From: an uncultured Sphaerochaeta sp.
GTDB taxonomy: Bacteria; Spirochaetota; Spirochaetia; Sphaerochaetales; Sphaerochaetaceae
Direction: 5' to 3'
NCBI RefSeq assembly: GCF_963666015.1
Contig: NZ_OY762555.1
Location: forward strand, 1,550,001-1,614,000
Length of the DNA stretch: 64,000 nt
Part shown: positions 8,096 through 17,004 of the stretch, one piece after another
Numbering within the stretch: the first letter of the stretch is position 1
Layout: the number at the start of each line of letters is the position of its first letter
Notes under the pieces: model-generated
Told to the model about the DNA's origin: nothing
The model's input: only the letters and a program-made list of their open reading frames with translations
Databases searched by the model: none
Program-made: the position numbers and the translations under genes

Positions 8096-9774
8096 ATTCT
8101 TGCCTCCCCATCTTGAGGAATTGTTAATACAATGGAGGTCCCTTTACCCGGTTGGCTTTCTACGGTAATGGACAGTCCATAGAGCAATCGTAATCGAGCC
8201 TGTACATTGGCAAGTCCAATATGGTCAGTATGCAATGGTTGGTCTTCATCCAGACTCGCCAACAGGGTAGCCTTCTGTGACTCAGTCATTCCCACCCCAT
8301 CATCAAAAATGCTGATCAATAGCGATTCATTTTCTTGCTTTGCTGTTATCAAAATCAACCCGTTTCTTTCCAATGGCTTAATACCATGGTAGATTGCATT
8401 CTCCACTATAGGTTGGAGCAACATACGAGGCATCCGACACTGCAAAGCTTTTGCTTCAATTTCATATCTCGTTTCAAACTTTTCTTGGTAGCGCATTTTT
8501 TGCAGTGAAAGATAGCTCTTTATATTTTCAATCTCCTCAGAAAGATAGACCATATCCTCACTACTCCCCAGGCTGTACCGCATTAGGTCCGAAAGATTCT
8601 CGATCATCTGGTTTGCTTGGTTTGCTGAATTGGTGAATTCATACACCTTCCAATTCAACGTCTCCAAGGTATTGAAAAGAAAATGAGGATTGAGTTGGGC
8701 TTGCAAAGCGACAAGTTGGGCAGTTTTCAGTTTATACTTACGTGCATCCAATTGCGCCTTTACATATGAATGCTCCAAGAATGCATTGATAATCTGGTGG
8801 ATGATGTATCCGTAGGTGGGTCCTTGTTTCTCTGGAAGCTTTGGAAGTTCCTCATTATGTTGGGCAGCTTCAAGCAATTTAATAATGGCATAGATCTGCC
8901 GGGTCCTGCGTTGGGTCAGCCAAACAGAAAGAATCACACCCAGTACCAGTGAACACGTTGATAAAGCAAGAATCAAGAATAGAACATTACGATATACCCG
9001 AAAGATTACTGCTTTATCAGAGTACAAGGTCAATGCCCAGTGAGGATTTTTCGAGAGTGCAGTACTGACGATATACCTATCAACATCTGCACCTGGCAAT
9101 AAGGATCCAAGCAATATCTGGCCTTCCGCATCAGTGATGCAAAGCTGGTGCCCTGCTTCAGCTAAGCCTTCAGTTATAAGCGTTGTAAGATAGTCAGGTC
9201 GGAGATTAAAAACGATGACCCCCTCCCCATTTCCTAGTACATGAAACATACTGAGAAGGCTGAAGGAACTTCCTCCAAGTTGGCGATGTTCACTCACCAG
9301 TGTCCATGACTGTGTATGATAACGATTCTCCTGGTAGGAATCGAACCAATAGCCATCATTTTCATCTAGGGAGTGTTTTCCTGTGTCTGAGAGATAGTAG
9401 TCATTGGAATTAACAAAATACAGATTGATCGAATGAACGTATTCTCGGGCGTTACGAAGCGAGGCAAGCTGATCCTTCACGTCATTAAGCAGAAAAATAT
9501 CGGTGTATGTCATCTCAACAGAATCTAAAAGTTTCCGTGCCACATAGGAAGACTGTCCTTCAATATCAACGGTGCGGATGAGCGGATTGAATTGGTCGGT
9601 GATCAGGTCAACCTTGCTGACCAGTTGGTCAAGAAGGATTTCGGTTTCCTTATCGAGGTTCTTGCGAATATAGCCATGGAGCAGGTACATGGAAAGAGAT
9701 CCCATTATCAAGATAGGAAGTACCAGTAGAGCAAGAAAGGCAAACAGATTGTTTCGAAAAAAGATTCGACGCAT
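8092..9774 (-). CDS. Sensor histidine kinase, YesM-like (560 aa)
   Basis: Membrane sensor of the HPK7 (His_kinase) type. A first transmembrane segment (FAFLALLVLPILIMGSLSMY) is followed by about 240 extracytoplasmic residues, a second segment (VLFLILALSTCSLVLGVILS), a HAMP-like linker, the phospho-acceptor box QLNPHFLFNTLETL, and an ATP-binding domain with VENAIYHG and DDGVGM. The frame is open to 9819, but I use Met at 9774 because AGGGACG precedes it and the longer versions overlap the GH28 stop at 9794. It is probably a sugar or importer-coupled sensor that signals to the adjacent AraC-type regulator. Confidence 0.92.
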   Translation of the reverse strand: MRRIFFRNNLFAFLALLVLPILIMGSLSMYLLHGYIRKNLDKETEILLDQLVSKVDLITDQFNPLIRTVDIEGQSSYVARKLLDSVEMTYTDIFLLNDVKDQLASLRNAREYVHSINLYFVNSNDYYLSDTGKHSLDENDGYWFDSYQENRYHTQSWTLVSEHRQLGGSSFSLLSMFHVLGNGEGVIVFNLRPDYLTTLITEGLAEAGHQLCITDAEGQILLGSLLPGADVDRYIVSTALSKNPHWALTLYSDKAVIFRVYRNVLFLILALSTCSLVLGVILSVWLTQRRTRQIYAIIKLLEAAQHNEELPKLPEKQGPTYGYIIHQIINAFLEHSYVKAQLDARKYKLKTAQLVALQAQLNPHFLFNTLETLNWKVYEFTNSANQANQMIENLSDLMRYSLGSSEDMVYLSEEIENIKSYLSLQKMRYQEKFETRYEIEAKALQCRMPRMLLQPIVENAIYHGIKPLERNGLILITAKQENESLLISIFDDGVGMTESQKATLLASLDEDQPLHTDHIGLANVQARLRLLYGLSITVESQPGKGTSIVLTIPQDGEARI

Positions 9775-9793
9775 CGTCGTCCCTACTGATCGT

Positions 9794-11044
9794 TCATGCA
9801 TGGGTAAGCATCTCTCCATCGATGTTCACATCACTAAACACGATATCCCCACTCGTGTCGTACGAAAGAACCCCTACAGGAGCTTCCTGCTTCTCATGGA
9901 CATCAGCTCTGACCAAAGAACCTGTTGCATCAGGGGCACTGGTAAACGTAATGGACTGCAAGACGATACCCTCGAGTTTAAGATAATCACTGCTTTCTCC
10001 CAGTACTCCTGGAGATTGCATACCGGTGGCAGTAATATTCCTTATTACCAGATCAGAGACTACAGACATTTGGTTTTCACCAAACAGTTCATCCTGACGG
10101 CTAATCCAGGGCCTTACATCGAATAACCAACCTCCATTCCTGATCGTAATATCTTCAAAAAGCATGTGTTCGAAATGTTGGTAGGTATCGCCTCGGAATT
10201 TATAACGTACCAAGGTATTTTCTCCCTCTACCACGCACGATCGAATACGAACATTCCGCACAATTGAGGCCTCACTGCCAAAGGTAATGACACCATGCCC
10301 AAACCCAAACCGACAGTTTTCTACCAAAATATCCTCTGTTGGAGTATTGGCAAGATGCGCATCAGGACCTTTCCCCCCTTTGATACATACACAATCATCA
10401 TCGGTCGAAAAATTGCAATCTCTGATGACAACATGCTGGCAAGCATCAATGTCGATGGCGTCACTGCTTGCAGCCCTGACTCCCTCATGGGGGGCCTGTA
10501 TGGTGATTCCTCTCACGATGATATTACTACTATCATAGAGATGGAAATTCCAGAATGCAGAATTCCGGAGTGTGATCCCTTCAATAACTACCGAGGAACA
10601 ACGCTCAATGAAGAGAATACGGGGACGCATGACATCCCGGTTGGAGAAAGGTTTATCAGAAGCTATTGCTTGCTCACGCTGTTCCCAGAATTCTGTATAG
10701 AAGGGAATGCCGTTTCCATCAAGTACACCTTCCCCATATACATGAACACCTTCAATATCTTGTGCATTGAGCAACGCAAGTGGCCATGTACAGGTTCTGC
10801 CTTCAAATCTGGTATTGGCAATTACGTAATCATCAAGGCATGGAGACCCCAGTAAAACTGCATCTTTCTGTATTTCCAGAGTCATCCCTTTTTTAAGAAA
10901 AAGAGATCCACAGAGATATGTCCCAGGAGAGACAACCACAGTTGCAGCTTGCTTTGCAGCATCATCGATTGCTTGCTGAAGTGCCTTGGTGGTAAGTGTA
11001 CAACCATCTCCAATAGCACCATATTCCTTGATGTCCAGTTTCAT
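9794..11044 (-). CDS. GH28 polygalacturonase-like glycosidase (416 aa)
   Basis: Right-handed beta-helix glycoside hydrolase that should cleave galacturonic-acid or rhamnogalacturonan linkages by inversion. The family motifs are visible in order: SSDAIDID (catalytic Asp), STDDDC (second and third catalytic Asp), GFGHG (His) and RYK (substrate-binding Arg/Lys), within about residues 185-275. The N-terminus IKEYGAIGDGCTLTTKALQQA is typical, and there is no signal peptide, so the enzyme probably acts inside the cell on imported oligosaccharides. GGAGGGAGC precedes the start. It heads the operon with the two-component system, importer and sulfatase, possibly after a small membrane-peptide ORF. Confidence 0.93.
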   Translation of the reverse strand: MKLDIKEYGAIGDGCTLTTKALQQAIDDAAKQAATVVVSPGTYLCGSLFLKKGMTLEIQKDAVLLGSPCLDDYVIANTRFEGRTCTWPLALLNAQDIEGVHVYGEGVLDGNGIPFYTEFWEQREQAIASDKPFSNRDVMRPRILFIERCSSVVIEGITLRNSAFWNFHLYDSSNIIVRGITIQAPHEGVRAASSDAIDIDACQHVVIRDCNFSTDDDCVCIKGGKGPDAHLANTPTEDILVENCRFGFGHGVITFGSEASIVRNVRIRSCVVEGENTLVRYKFRGDTYQHFEHMLFEDITIRNGGWLFDVRPWISRQDELFGENQMSVVSDLVIRNITATGMQSPGVLGESSDYLKLEGIVLQSITFTSAPDATGSLVRADVHEKQEAPVGVLSYDTSGDIVFSDVNIDGEMLTHA

Positions 11045-11053
11045 GCTCCCTCC

Positions 11054-11164
11054 TTACGATTCCAAACAGCATACCATAAGGAGAAGGCTGATGCACACTA
11101 AGAGTAATCCCAATAGAACACACAATACCCAGAGGATCCATACCAAGGATTGATGATTTACCAT
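11054..11164 (-). CDS. Possible small hydrophobic peptide (36 aa)
   Basis: A short open frame begins at ATG 11164, seven bases behind GAGG, and stops nine bases before the GH28 start, so the GH28 ribosome binding site follows directly on its stop. The peptide begins MVNHQSLVWIL and continues almost wholly with Leu, Val, Ile, Cys and Trp for about 28 residues, which is a single membrane span, ending CCLES. No family is recognised. Good ribosome binding site, operon-like spacing and a coherent membrane segment support it; the shortness and AT-rich surroundings argue for caution. Confidence 0.45.
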   Translation of the reverse strand: MVNHQSLVWILWVLCVLLGLLLVCISLLLMVCCLES

Positions 11165-11192
11165 TATATATCCTCTACTGATTAACTCTCTA

Positions 11193-11220
11193 TTGTAATT
11201 TACCATTTATTACATTATAT
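11193..11220 (+). promoter_or_regulatory. Putative promoter of AAA ATPase gene
   Basis: TTGTAA and TTATAT are separated by 16 bases, 42 bases before the ATPase start. Both boxes match the sigma-70 consensus only partly, in AT-rich DNA. Confidence 0.35.
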
Positions 11221-11226
11221 TTCCTA

Positions 11227-11249
11227 TATACGTATTTTTTCTACGTATA
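11227..11249. repeat. TATACGTA/TACGTATA inverted repeat upstream of ATPase
   Basis: Two perfect 8-base arms (11227-11234 and 11242-11249) separated by seven bases, 12 bases before the ATPase start and just downstream of the putative promoter. The position fits an operator or a translation-control hairpin. Confidence 0.45.
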
Positions 11250-11261
11250 ACGAGGTTAAAT

Positions 11262-12563
11262 ATGATACAAGAATTTTCTGTAGAGAATTTCCGATCAATC
11301 AAAGAAAAACAAACTATCAGTTTCTTGGCAAACAAGAAAATGCATAATGGAGCAGAATCATATATTTGTACCCAAGTCACGGATACTGTGCAACTTCTAA
11401 AATTCTGTGTCTTATATGGGTATAACGCTTCTGGAAAATCAAATCTTCTACTTGCTCTTGATTTTCTAAGAGACATTGTAATTTCCGGTCCTGAAACAAA
11501 GGAACAGATAACTGGATATCAACCATTTGCACTCGATGAGAGTTATAGAAACCAGCCGGGGACCTTCTTTCTCATATTTTATATTGAAGGTGTTCGATAC
11601 GAGTATTCAGTTACACTTGATGAAAATAGAATTCATCACGAGTCATTGCGGTTTGCGCCTGAAGGTAGAATAGCAACGCTGTTTTCTCGTACCTTTGATA
11701 CAAAAAACAATGTGGCAAGACTGTCCATTGGGGCCAAATGTCAATTCTCAGCAAATGATAAGACAATATTAAAAGGGAATACCATTGAAAATCTAACGGT
11801 TCTATTTGCCTATCAGAAAAGCAACATCCACTCAAAAGCATTAGATTTGGTCGTATCATATTTTCGCAAGACACTACTCCCAAGAATTACCCCACAGATT
11901 CTATTACGAAATTGGAGTCTGGATAGGCTCGCCACAGATTCGAGCAGAAAATCATTTTATGTTGATTTTCTTGCAAAAGCAGACTTCCAGATATCGGACT
12001 TGGTTATTAAAAATGAAAAGGTCCAAATTACGGAGCATCTTCTTGAGAATCTTCTCAAACAAGGTGCCCCCTCAGTGCTGCTTGAACAACTGAAAGAACA
12101 ACAAGACATAGAATCAAGAAAACTACTTTTCACCCATGCTACGAGTACTGGGACATACCCAATCTCTTCTGACGATGAATCACAGGGAACATTACGTTAC
12201 TTTGGCCTTGGAGGAGTGCTCCATGAACTCATCTCACAACCGCATATGGTTGCGATAGATGAACTTGAATCTTCTCTCCACCCAGATCTTGTATCCTTTT
12301 TCCTACAAATGGTTATGATGAATGCTCACGATTCACAACTTCTTGTTACTACCCATGCACCATACATTATGGAACTGGACTACATGAGAAATGATATGAT
12401 CTGGTTTTGTGAAAAGAACGAAGACGGCGGAAGCGAATACTACTGTGCGCAAGACTTCAAGCTTCACAAGAACAATAATCTCGTGAATTTCTATCAAGCA
12501 GGTAAGCTAGGAGCAAAACCCATATTAGGAAGCCCTCTTTTAAGGAAAAGAGAGGATGACTAA
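11262..12563 (+). CDS. AAA ATPase, RloA/AbiLi-like (433 aa)
   Basis: SMC/RecF-type ATPase of the AAA_15 group. FSVENFRSIKEKQTISFLA is the typical first strand region, the Walker A is GYNASGKSN near residue 53, Walker B is MVAIDELESSLHP near residue 330, and LLVTTHAPYIMELD is the switch-histidine region. Proteins of this kind pair with a TOPRIM-type RloB/AbiLii partner in abortive-infection-like systems. Here the next gene overlaps by eight bases and does begin like RloB, but it stops after 57 residues. Its AT-rich upstream region and divergent position beside a sugar operon suggest acquired DNA. Whether the ATPase alone has a function is unclear. Confidence 0.85.
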   Translation: MIQEFSVENFRSIKEKQTISFLANKKMHNGAESYICTQVTDTVQLLKFCVLYGYNASGKSNLLLALDFLRDIVISGPETKEQITGYQPFALDESYRNQPGTFFLIFYIEGVRYEYSVTLDENRIHHESLRFAPEGRIATLFSRTFDTKNNVARLSIGAKCQFSANDKTILKGNTIENLTVLFAYQKSNIHSKALDLVVSYFRKTLLPRITPQILLRNWSLDRLATDSSRKSFYVDFLAKADFQISDLVIKNEKVQITEHLLENLLKQGAPSVLLEQLKEQQDIESRKLLFTHATSTGTYPISSDDESQGTLRYFGLGGVLHELISQPHMVAIDELESSLHPDLVSFFLQMVMMNAHDSQLLVTTHAPYIMELDYMRNDMIWFCEKNEDGGSEYYCAQDFKLHKNNNLVNFYQAGKLGAKPILGSPLLRKREDD

Positions 12564-12729
12564 ACGAAAGGTTAAGAAAGCAATCGCGATTGTAGGAGAA
12601 GGAATCACTGAATGGATGCATTTCGATTACTTCAGAAGGAATAATCAATATGTATTTCCCTTGAACCCTGATAAAGTCTGCTGGCCTTGTAACTCAAGCA
12701 AGCCATACATTCAAATAGAGATCATCTGA
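12556..12729 (+). pseudogene. Truncated RloB/AbiLii-like TOPRIM gene (57 codons)
   Basis: An ATG at 12556 overlaps the end of the ATPase frame, preceded by AGAGG. It encodes MTKRKVKKAIAIVGEGITEW, where IVGEGITEW matches the first TOPRIM-type strand and Glu of RloB-like proteins, followed by HFDYFRRNNQYVFPLNPDK. After NSSKPYIQIEII it meets a stop at 12727. RloB-like partners are usually about 200 residues, so the C-terminal three quarters, including the DxD site, is missing. The next gene starts from the other strand 17 bases on, so the rest was deleted at this junction. Identification rests on one motif and on the neighbour. Confidence 0.6.
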
Positions 12730-12745
12730 ATACTAATCAGGGTCA

Positions 12746-13375
12746 TTACCCTTCAATTATCTTCAGTTCCCTTTTCACAGATTCTACGATATGTTTTCCC
12801 AATACATCCCAACTGAGCAATGGCACCTGCGAGGTATCCATCTCTTTCCAAGTCCAGCTCGGCTGGAAGGAAAAGTGCTCCCTGATGTAGCATTTGACCT
12901 TAGCATCCCTCATGCTGTCTGTCTCAAGCTGGTCAGAGAAGAGATCCATCACCAGAAGCCCGGCCTCTCCTGCCTGGGAAGAACAACATCCATCAGGGTC
13001 AGGTAACAATTGAAACAATCTTCCTTCGCTCAGAAATGCATGTTTTCCTGGCTGGCAGTAGAGTATATACCTCCCATCCTTATGCTTTGTGGCAAGTCTT
13101 GATGCATTGAGAAATCTCCCGTGGAACGAAGCTTCTACTGTAGTGACCTGTCCATCCTTCACCGTGACCCATATATGCTCCAAGTCATACAGGTGCTGGA
13201 TGTCGTAGACCCAGAACATTTGGTACTCAATGACCTGCGACCCTTCAGGTACCTCAACAATTCGTCTAAATGAATGACTCATCCCAGTCTGTGTAAATAC
13301 CTGGGTCCCGATGGCAGAGAGCGCAAACGGTTCATCTGTATCTTGCATGATATGCGGCAGATACTCTCTCAGCAT
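12746..13375 (-). CDS. Hypothetical protein (209 aa)
   Basis: Soluble mixed alpha/beta protein with no signal peptide, membrane segment or motif that I recognise. A central region (EYQMFWVYDIQHLYDLEHIWV) and HGRFLNASRLAT look like a beta-rich fold with conserved aromatic residues. It overlaps the end of the HAD phosphatase gene by seven bases, so translation is coupled, and it closes the Opp importer operon. Function unknown. Confidence 0.75.
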   Translation of the reverse strand: MLREYLPHIMQDTDEPFALSAIGTQVFTQTGMSHSFRRIVEVPEGSQVIEYQMFWVYDIQHLYDLEHIWVTVKDGQVTTVEASFHGRFLNASRLATKHKDGRYILYCQPGKHAFLSEGRLFQLLPDPDGCCSSQAGEAGLLVMDLFSDQLETDSMRDAKVKCYIREHFSFQPSWTWKEMDTSQVPLLSWDVLGKHIVESVKRELKIIEG

Positions 13376-13908
13376 AAGGGTTCACCCCGACGAGCTTTTT
13401 CACCCAGCTTCTCAAGCAAAGCCCGCAATGCTTCGACTGTCTCAACACGATAATCTGCTTGTTCACTTGGGTGTTCAATGGTATGAAAATAGCGAGGGGA
13501 CCAGTCAAACCAGATGGACGTTATGCCAAACTCATTGGCTCCCTTGATATCCTTCCTGATATTGTTGCCAACCATCACAATCCGCTTCTTGTCCTTCTCC
13601 TGCAACTGCAACTGTTCCATGGCGGTCTCAAACATAATGGCATTGGGTTTTTGGAGCCCCACAACCTCACTGACCACCCAGGCATCAAAGCTCTGCTTCA
13701 ATGCAGGCTCATGATAGACATTCAGGAAATCCTGTTGCTTTCCATCAGCAACCAAGGCAGTGGTGAATCCCGCTTGATGGAGAGAAAGAAGAAATTCCCT
13801 CCCTCCGGGAATGAAATCTGCCTTGATGATTTGCTCTCCTTCATATACCTGTGTAGATTCATCGATCAAGGTATCACCGCTATCCAGAAACACTATCAAT
13901 TCATGCAT
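13369..13908 (-). CDS. HAD-superfamily hydrolase (179 aa)
   Basis: Small haloacid-dehalogenase-fold protein, likely a phosphatase of a sugar phosphate. Motif I is FLDSGDTLID, motif III Lys is in LQKPNAIMF, and motif IV is VMVGNNIRKDIKGANEFG. The usual DxDGT has become DSGDT, so the second Asp that acts as general acid is a Gly, as in some divergent HAD subfamilies; hydrolytic activity is therefore not certain. It overlaps the OppF stop by eight bases and is followed by the hypothetical gene, so it belongs to the importer operon. Confidence 0.85.
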   Translation of the reverse strand: MHELIVFLDSGDTLIDESTQVYEGEQIIKADFIPGGREFLLSLHQAGFTTALVADGKQQDFLNVYHEPALKQSFDAWVVSEVVGLQKPNAIMFETAMEQLQLQEKDKKRIVMVGNNIRKDIKGANEFGITSIWFDWSPRYFHTIEHPSEQADYRVETVEALRALLEKLGEKARRGEPLC

Positions 13909-14899
13909 TGTGAAGAATTCCTTGTAATTGCAAATCGTTGTAATGGTGACAAGCTACAAAGTGTCCATCCCTCTCCTCTTGAAACTCAGGAGCCTGACGC
14001 TTGCATATCTCTGTACAGTATTTGCAACGTGGATGGAAAAAACACCCACTAGGAGGGTTTGCCGGATTGGGGATCTCCCCGGTAAGAGGAATCTTTTCAA
14101 CCACCACATCAGGGTCGGCAATAGGAACTGAGGAAAGTAAAGCCTCGGTGTATGGATGCAACGGTTTTTCATAGAGATTCTTCGTAGGGGAGTATTCGAT
14201 AAGCTTACCCAAATACATTACCCCGACTTGGTCAGAGATATACTCAACAACCGAAAGATCATGACTGATGAAAATATAGGTCAGGCCCATTTCTCCCTGC
14301 AATTCCTTGAGTAGGTTAATTACCTGCGCCTGGATTGAGACGTCCAAGGCACTTACCGCCTCATCACATACAATAAGCCGAGGGTTGAGTATCAAGGCAC
14401 GGGCAATCCCGATTCTCTGACGCTGACCACCACTGAATGCGTGAGGATATCGCTTGAGATAGCTAGGATTGAGCCCTGTTTTCTCGGCAATCTCCATCAC
14501 CAGCTTCTCCCGCTCAGTCTTTTTCATCTTTGGGTAATTTGCTTTCAGTGGTTCACTGATAATATCCAGAACAGACATCCTAGGATCGAGCGAGCTGTAG
14601 GGGTCCTGGAAGATCATCTGGATCTCTTTTCTGATCGGTTTGAGTTCCTTGGCATTCAGCTTGAGAAAGTCTACCTTTTCTCCACTTGCAGTCTTGTATA
14701 TTACACTTCCTTCACTTGCTTCAATGGCTCTCACAATAGAACGTCCAAGAGTGGTCTTTCCACAACCACTCTCACCAACAATGCCAATGGTCTGTCCTTC
14801 CTGAATGGAGAAAGAGACATCGCTGACTGCATGAACGGTCACTCCCTTGCTTTCAAAACGCTTGGAAAGATGTTGCACCTCAAGAAGTGGTTCACGCAT
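13901..14899 (-). CDS. Oligopeptide-type ABC transporter ATPase, OppF-like (332 aa)
   Basis: Cytoplasmic ATPase subunit of an Opp/Dpp-type importer. Walker A GESGCGKTTLGRS is near residue 40, the signature FSGGQRQRIG near residue 165, Walker B LIVCDEAVSALD follows, and the C-terminal oligopeptide-transporter extension contains four Cys (PSGCFFHPRCKYCTEICK), probably an iron-sulfur site as in other OppF/DppF proteins. GGAGGTACGAC precedes the start, which overlaps the OppD-like stop by eight bases. In this locus, with GH38 and GH28 enzymes, the cargo is more likely an oligosaccharide than a peptide. Confidence 0.95.
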   Translation of the reverse strand: MREPLLEVQHLSKRFESKGVTVHAVSDVSFSIQEGQTIGIVGESGCGKTTLGRSIVRAIEASEGSVIYKTASGEKVDFLKLNAKELKPIRKEIQMIFQDPYSSLDPRMSVLDIISEPLKANYPKMKKTEREKLVMEIAEKTGLNPSYLKRYPHAFSGGQRQRIGIARALILNPRLIVCDEAVSALDVSIQAQVINLLKELQGEMGLTYIFISHDLSVVEYISDQVGVMYLGKLIEYSPTKNLYEKPLHPYTEALLSSVPIADPDVVVEKIPLTGEIPNPANPPSGCFFHPRCKYCTEICKRQAPEFQEERDGHFVACHHYNDLQLQGILHNA

Positions 14900-15887
14900 G
14901 TCGTACCTCCTCAGGATAGTAACACCTCACCAAGTGCCCTTGCCCGTTGTCGACGAGGGGAGGATTGACTCCCTCACAGAGCGGACCGCGATGCTTGCAC
15001 CGCTCATAGAAGCCACATCTATCAGGAAGGTTCAGTGCTAGTGGGACCGTTCCCTCAATCGAGTACAACTTCTCAGTGGAGTGGGTTCCAACCTTGTGAA
15101 CCGAGCCAAGCAAGCCTTGTGTATAGGGGTGCAAGGGCCTTTTATACAGCTCTTGTACCGTCGCCTGTTCTACAATCTGTCCAAGGTACATGACCGCAAC
15201 ACGGTCGCACATTCCAGCAACCACCCCTAGGTCATGGGTAATGAACAGGATTGCCATTTTGTAGGTCTTTTGCAACTCTTTCATCAAATCCAGAATCTGG
15301 GCTTGGATGGTTACATCCAGTGCAGTGGTCGGTTCATCGGCGATCAAGAGTGCAGGTCTGCATACCAAGGCCATGGCAATCAATGCACGTTGCAACATAC
15401 CACCGGAAAACTCATGGGGATATTGGTTGTAACGCTTCTCAGCATTCGCAATACCGACCTGCTTCATTATTTCCAAGGTTATCTTCTTGGACTTCGCCTT
15501 ATCCTTGGTGATATGAAGTCTGGTACTCTCGTTTATCTGTTTCCCGATGGAGTACATCGGATGGAAGGCAACCATCGGTTCCTGGAAGATCATGGCAGCC
15601 TTACTGCCTCTTATCGCTCTTATTTCCGGGCTTCCATAGGGAAGCTCAAGGAGGTCCTCTATCTTGCCATCCACATCAAAGAGTATTTTCCCGTCGCTGA
15701 TGCACTTCTTCTCGTTGATGCCTAGGATGGCCCTACTCGTCAAACTTTTCCCACAACCACTTTCCCCAACCAACCCCAAGGTCTCTCCCTCGGCGATGGT
15801 GAAGTCCACGCCACGTACCGGAGTAAGCTTTCCTTCATCCAAATCTATGGTTACGTGCAAGTTTTGCACATCCACTACCGTTCTCAT
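14892..15887 (-). CDS. Oligopeptide-type ABC transporter ATPase, OppD-like (331 aa)
   Basis: Second ATPase subunit of the importer. Walker A GESGCGKSLTSRA, signature FSGGMLQRALIA, Walker B ALLIADEPTTALD and the H-loop FITHDLGV are all present, followed by an oligopeptide-transporter C-terminal region with GFYERCKHRGPLCEG. The frame is open to 15956 but would overlap the permease gene; Met at 15887 has GAGGTG seven bases upstream and starts 13 bases after the permease stop, so I use it. Confidence 0.95.
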   Translation of the reverse strand: MRTVVDVQNLHVTIDLDEGKLTPVRGVDFTIAEGETLGLVGESGCGKSLTSRAILGINEKKCISDGKILFDVDGKIEDLLELPYGSPEIRAIRGSKAAMIFQEPMVAFHPMYSIGKQINESTRLHITKDKAKSKKITLEIMKQVGIANAEKRYNQYPHEFSGGMLQRALIAMALVCRPALLIADEPTTALDVTIQAQILDLMKELQKTYKMAILFITHDLGVVAGMCDRVAVMYLGQIVEQATVQELYKRPLHPYTQGLLGSVHKVGTHSTEKLYSIEGTVPLALNLPDRCGFYERCKHRGPLCEGVNPPLVDNGQGHLVRCYYPEEVRHA

Positions 15888-15900
15888 CTTGCACCTCTCA

Positions 15901-17001
15901 TCATTTGTAGGGATCTGCGGCATCCCTGAGACCATCACCCAGAAAGTTGAACGCAAGCACTGTAATTACCACCGACGCTAGAGGTATCAAGCGCCAGGGA
16001 TAGCTGGCAATAGAAGCAATCTCCTGTGCCTCTTGAAGCAAAACCCCCCAACTGGTTGCTGGGGCTCTAATCCCTAAGCCTAAAAAGCTCATCGATGTCT
16101 CGCCGATTATCATAGAGGGAATTCCCAGCGTCAGATTTACAATCAGGTAGCTCATGAATCCGGGAACCAAGTGCTTGAGAATGATATTGAAGTCCGAAAC
16201 TCCAGCAAGCTTGGCTGCTGTAACAAAATCCTCCTGTCTCAGTGAAATAAACTTACCACGAACGATTCTCGCAAGCCCAGTCCACCCCAACAAACTGATG
16301 ATGATGGTAATGTAGAGATACATCCTCACCACAGGAATGTCAGAAGGAATTGCAGCTGAAAGGGCCATCCACAGTGGGATACTCGGGAAGGATGATAGTA
16401 CTTCGATGATGCGCTGCACCACCAAGTCAAACCATCCTCCAAAGTATCCAGAGAGGGACCCGATCAGGATTCCGAGTACGAAGCTGATAAAGGTTCCGGC
16501 AAAAGGAATGGTCAGGGAAACCTGAGACCCGAGAATCATACGGGAGAAAAGATCTCTTCCCATTGAGTCTGATCCAAAAAGAAAGATATATCCTCCCTCC
16601 TCAACACCGAAGAGATGTCGCTCGGAAGGAATGAGCCCAAAGAGTTTGTAGGCAGGTCCCTTTGCGAAAAATATGACCTTATAGATTTCCTCGGTATTTT
16701 CCGTGAACTCCACCTCAAAGGTTTCCATATTCCGCTCTGATTCAAGTCCATATACAAAGGGTCCGATAAACGACCCTTCATGGAAGAAGTGAACCTTCGT
16801 CGGAGGAGCATTCTTGGTATGCGCATTGTAGGCGACCAAATCACTGGGGGCGATGAAGTTCCCAAAAAGAGCAGTAAGATAGAGGAAGAGAAGCACACCC
16901 ATGGAAAAGCGGGCAAGCTTGTGTTTACGCAATTTACGGGCCATCAAGGTCCACTGTCCGGCAAGGTAATAGGTTTCTTCAGTTTTCTGCTTTCGTCTCA
17001 T
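15901..17001 (-). CDS. Oligopeptide-type ABC permease, OppC-like (366 aa)
   Basis: Inner-membrane subunit. An N-terminal cytoplasmic stretch and first span (FSMGVLLFLYLTALFGNFIAP) are followed by a roughly 100-residue periplasmic insertion, then five spans and the permease motif GETSMSFLGLGIRAPATSWG. The ATPase-docking loop (DFVTAAKLAGVSDFNIILKH) is clear. The long periplasmic loop is typical of oligosaccharide-type Opp systems such as those of Thermotoga. It starts four bases after the OppB-like stop. Confidence 0.94.
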   Translation of the reverse strand: MRRKQKTEETYYLAGQWTLMARKLRKHKLARFSMGVLLFLYLTALFGNFIAPSDLVAYNAHTKNAPPTKVHFFHEGSFIGPFVYGLESERNMETFEVEFTENTEEIYKVIFFAKGPAYKLFGLIPSERHLFGVEEGGYIFLFGSDSMGRDLFSRMILGSQVSLTIPFAGTFISFVLGILIGSLSGYFGGWFDLVVQRIIEVLSSFPSIPLWMALSAAIPSDIPVVRMYLYITIIISLLGWTGLARIVRGKFISLRQEDFVTAAKLAGVSDFNIILKHLVPGFMSYLIVNLTLGIPSMIIGETSMSFLGLGIRAPATSWGVLLQEAQEIASIASYPWRLIPLASVVITVLAFNFLGDGLRDAADPYK

Positions 17002-17004
17002 ACC

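Noticed and set aside
10295..10855. 186-residue plus-strand open frame
   Set aside because: Antisense to the GH28 gene, whose catalytic motifs are all on the minus strand.
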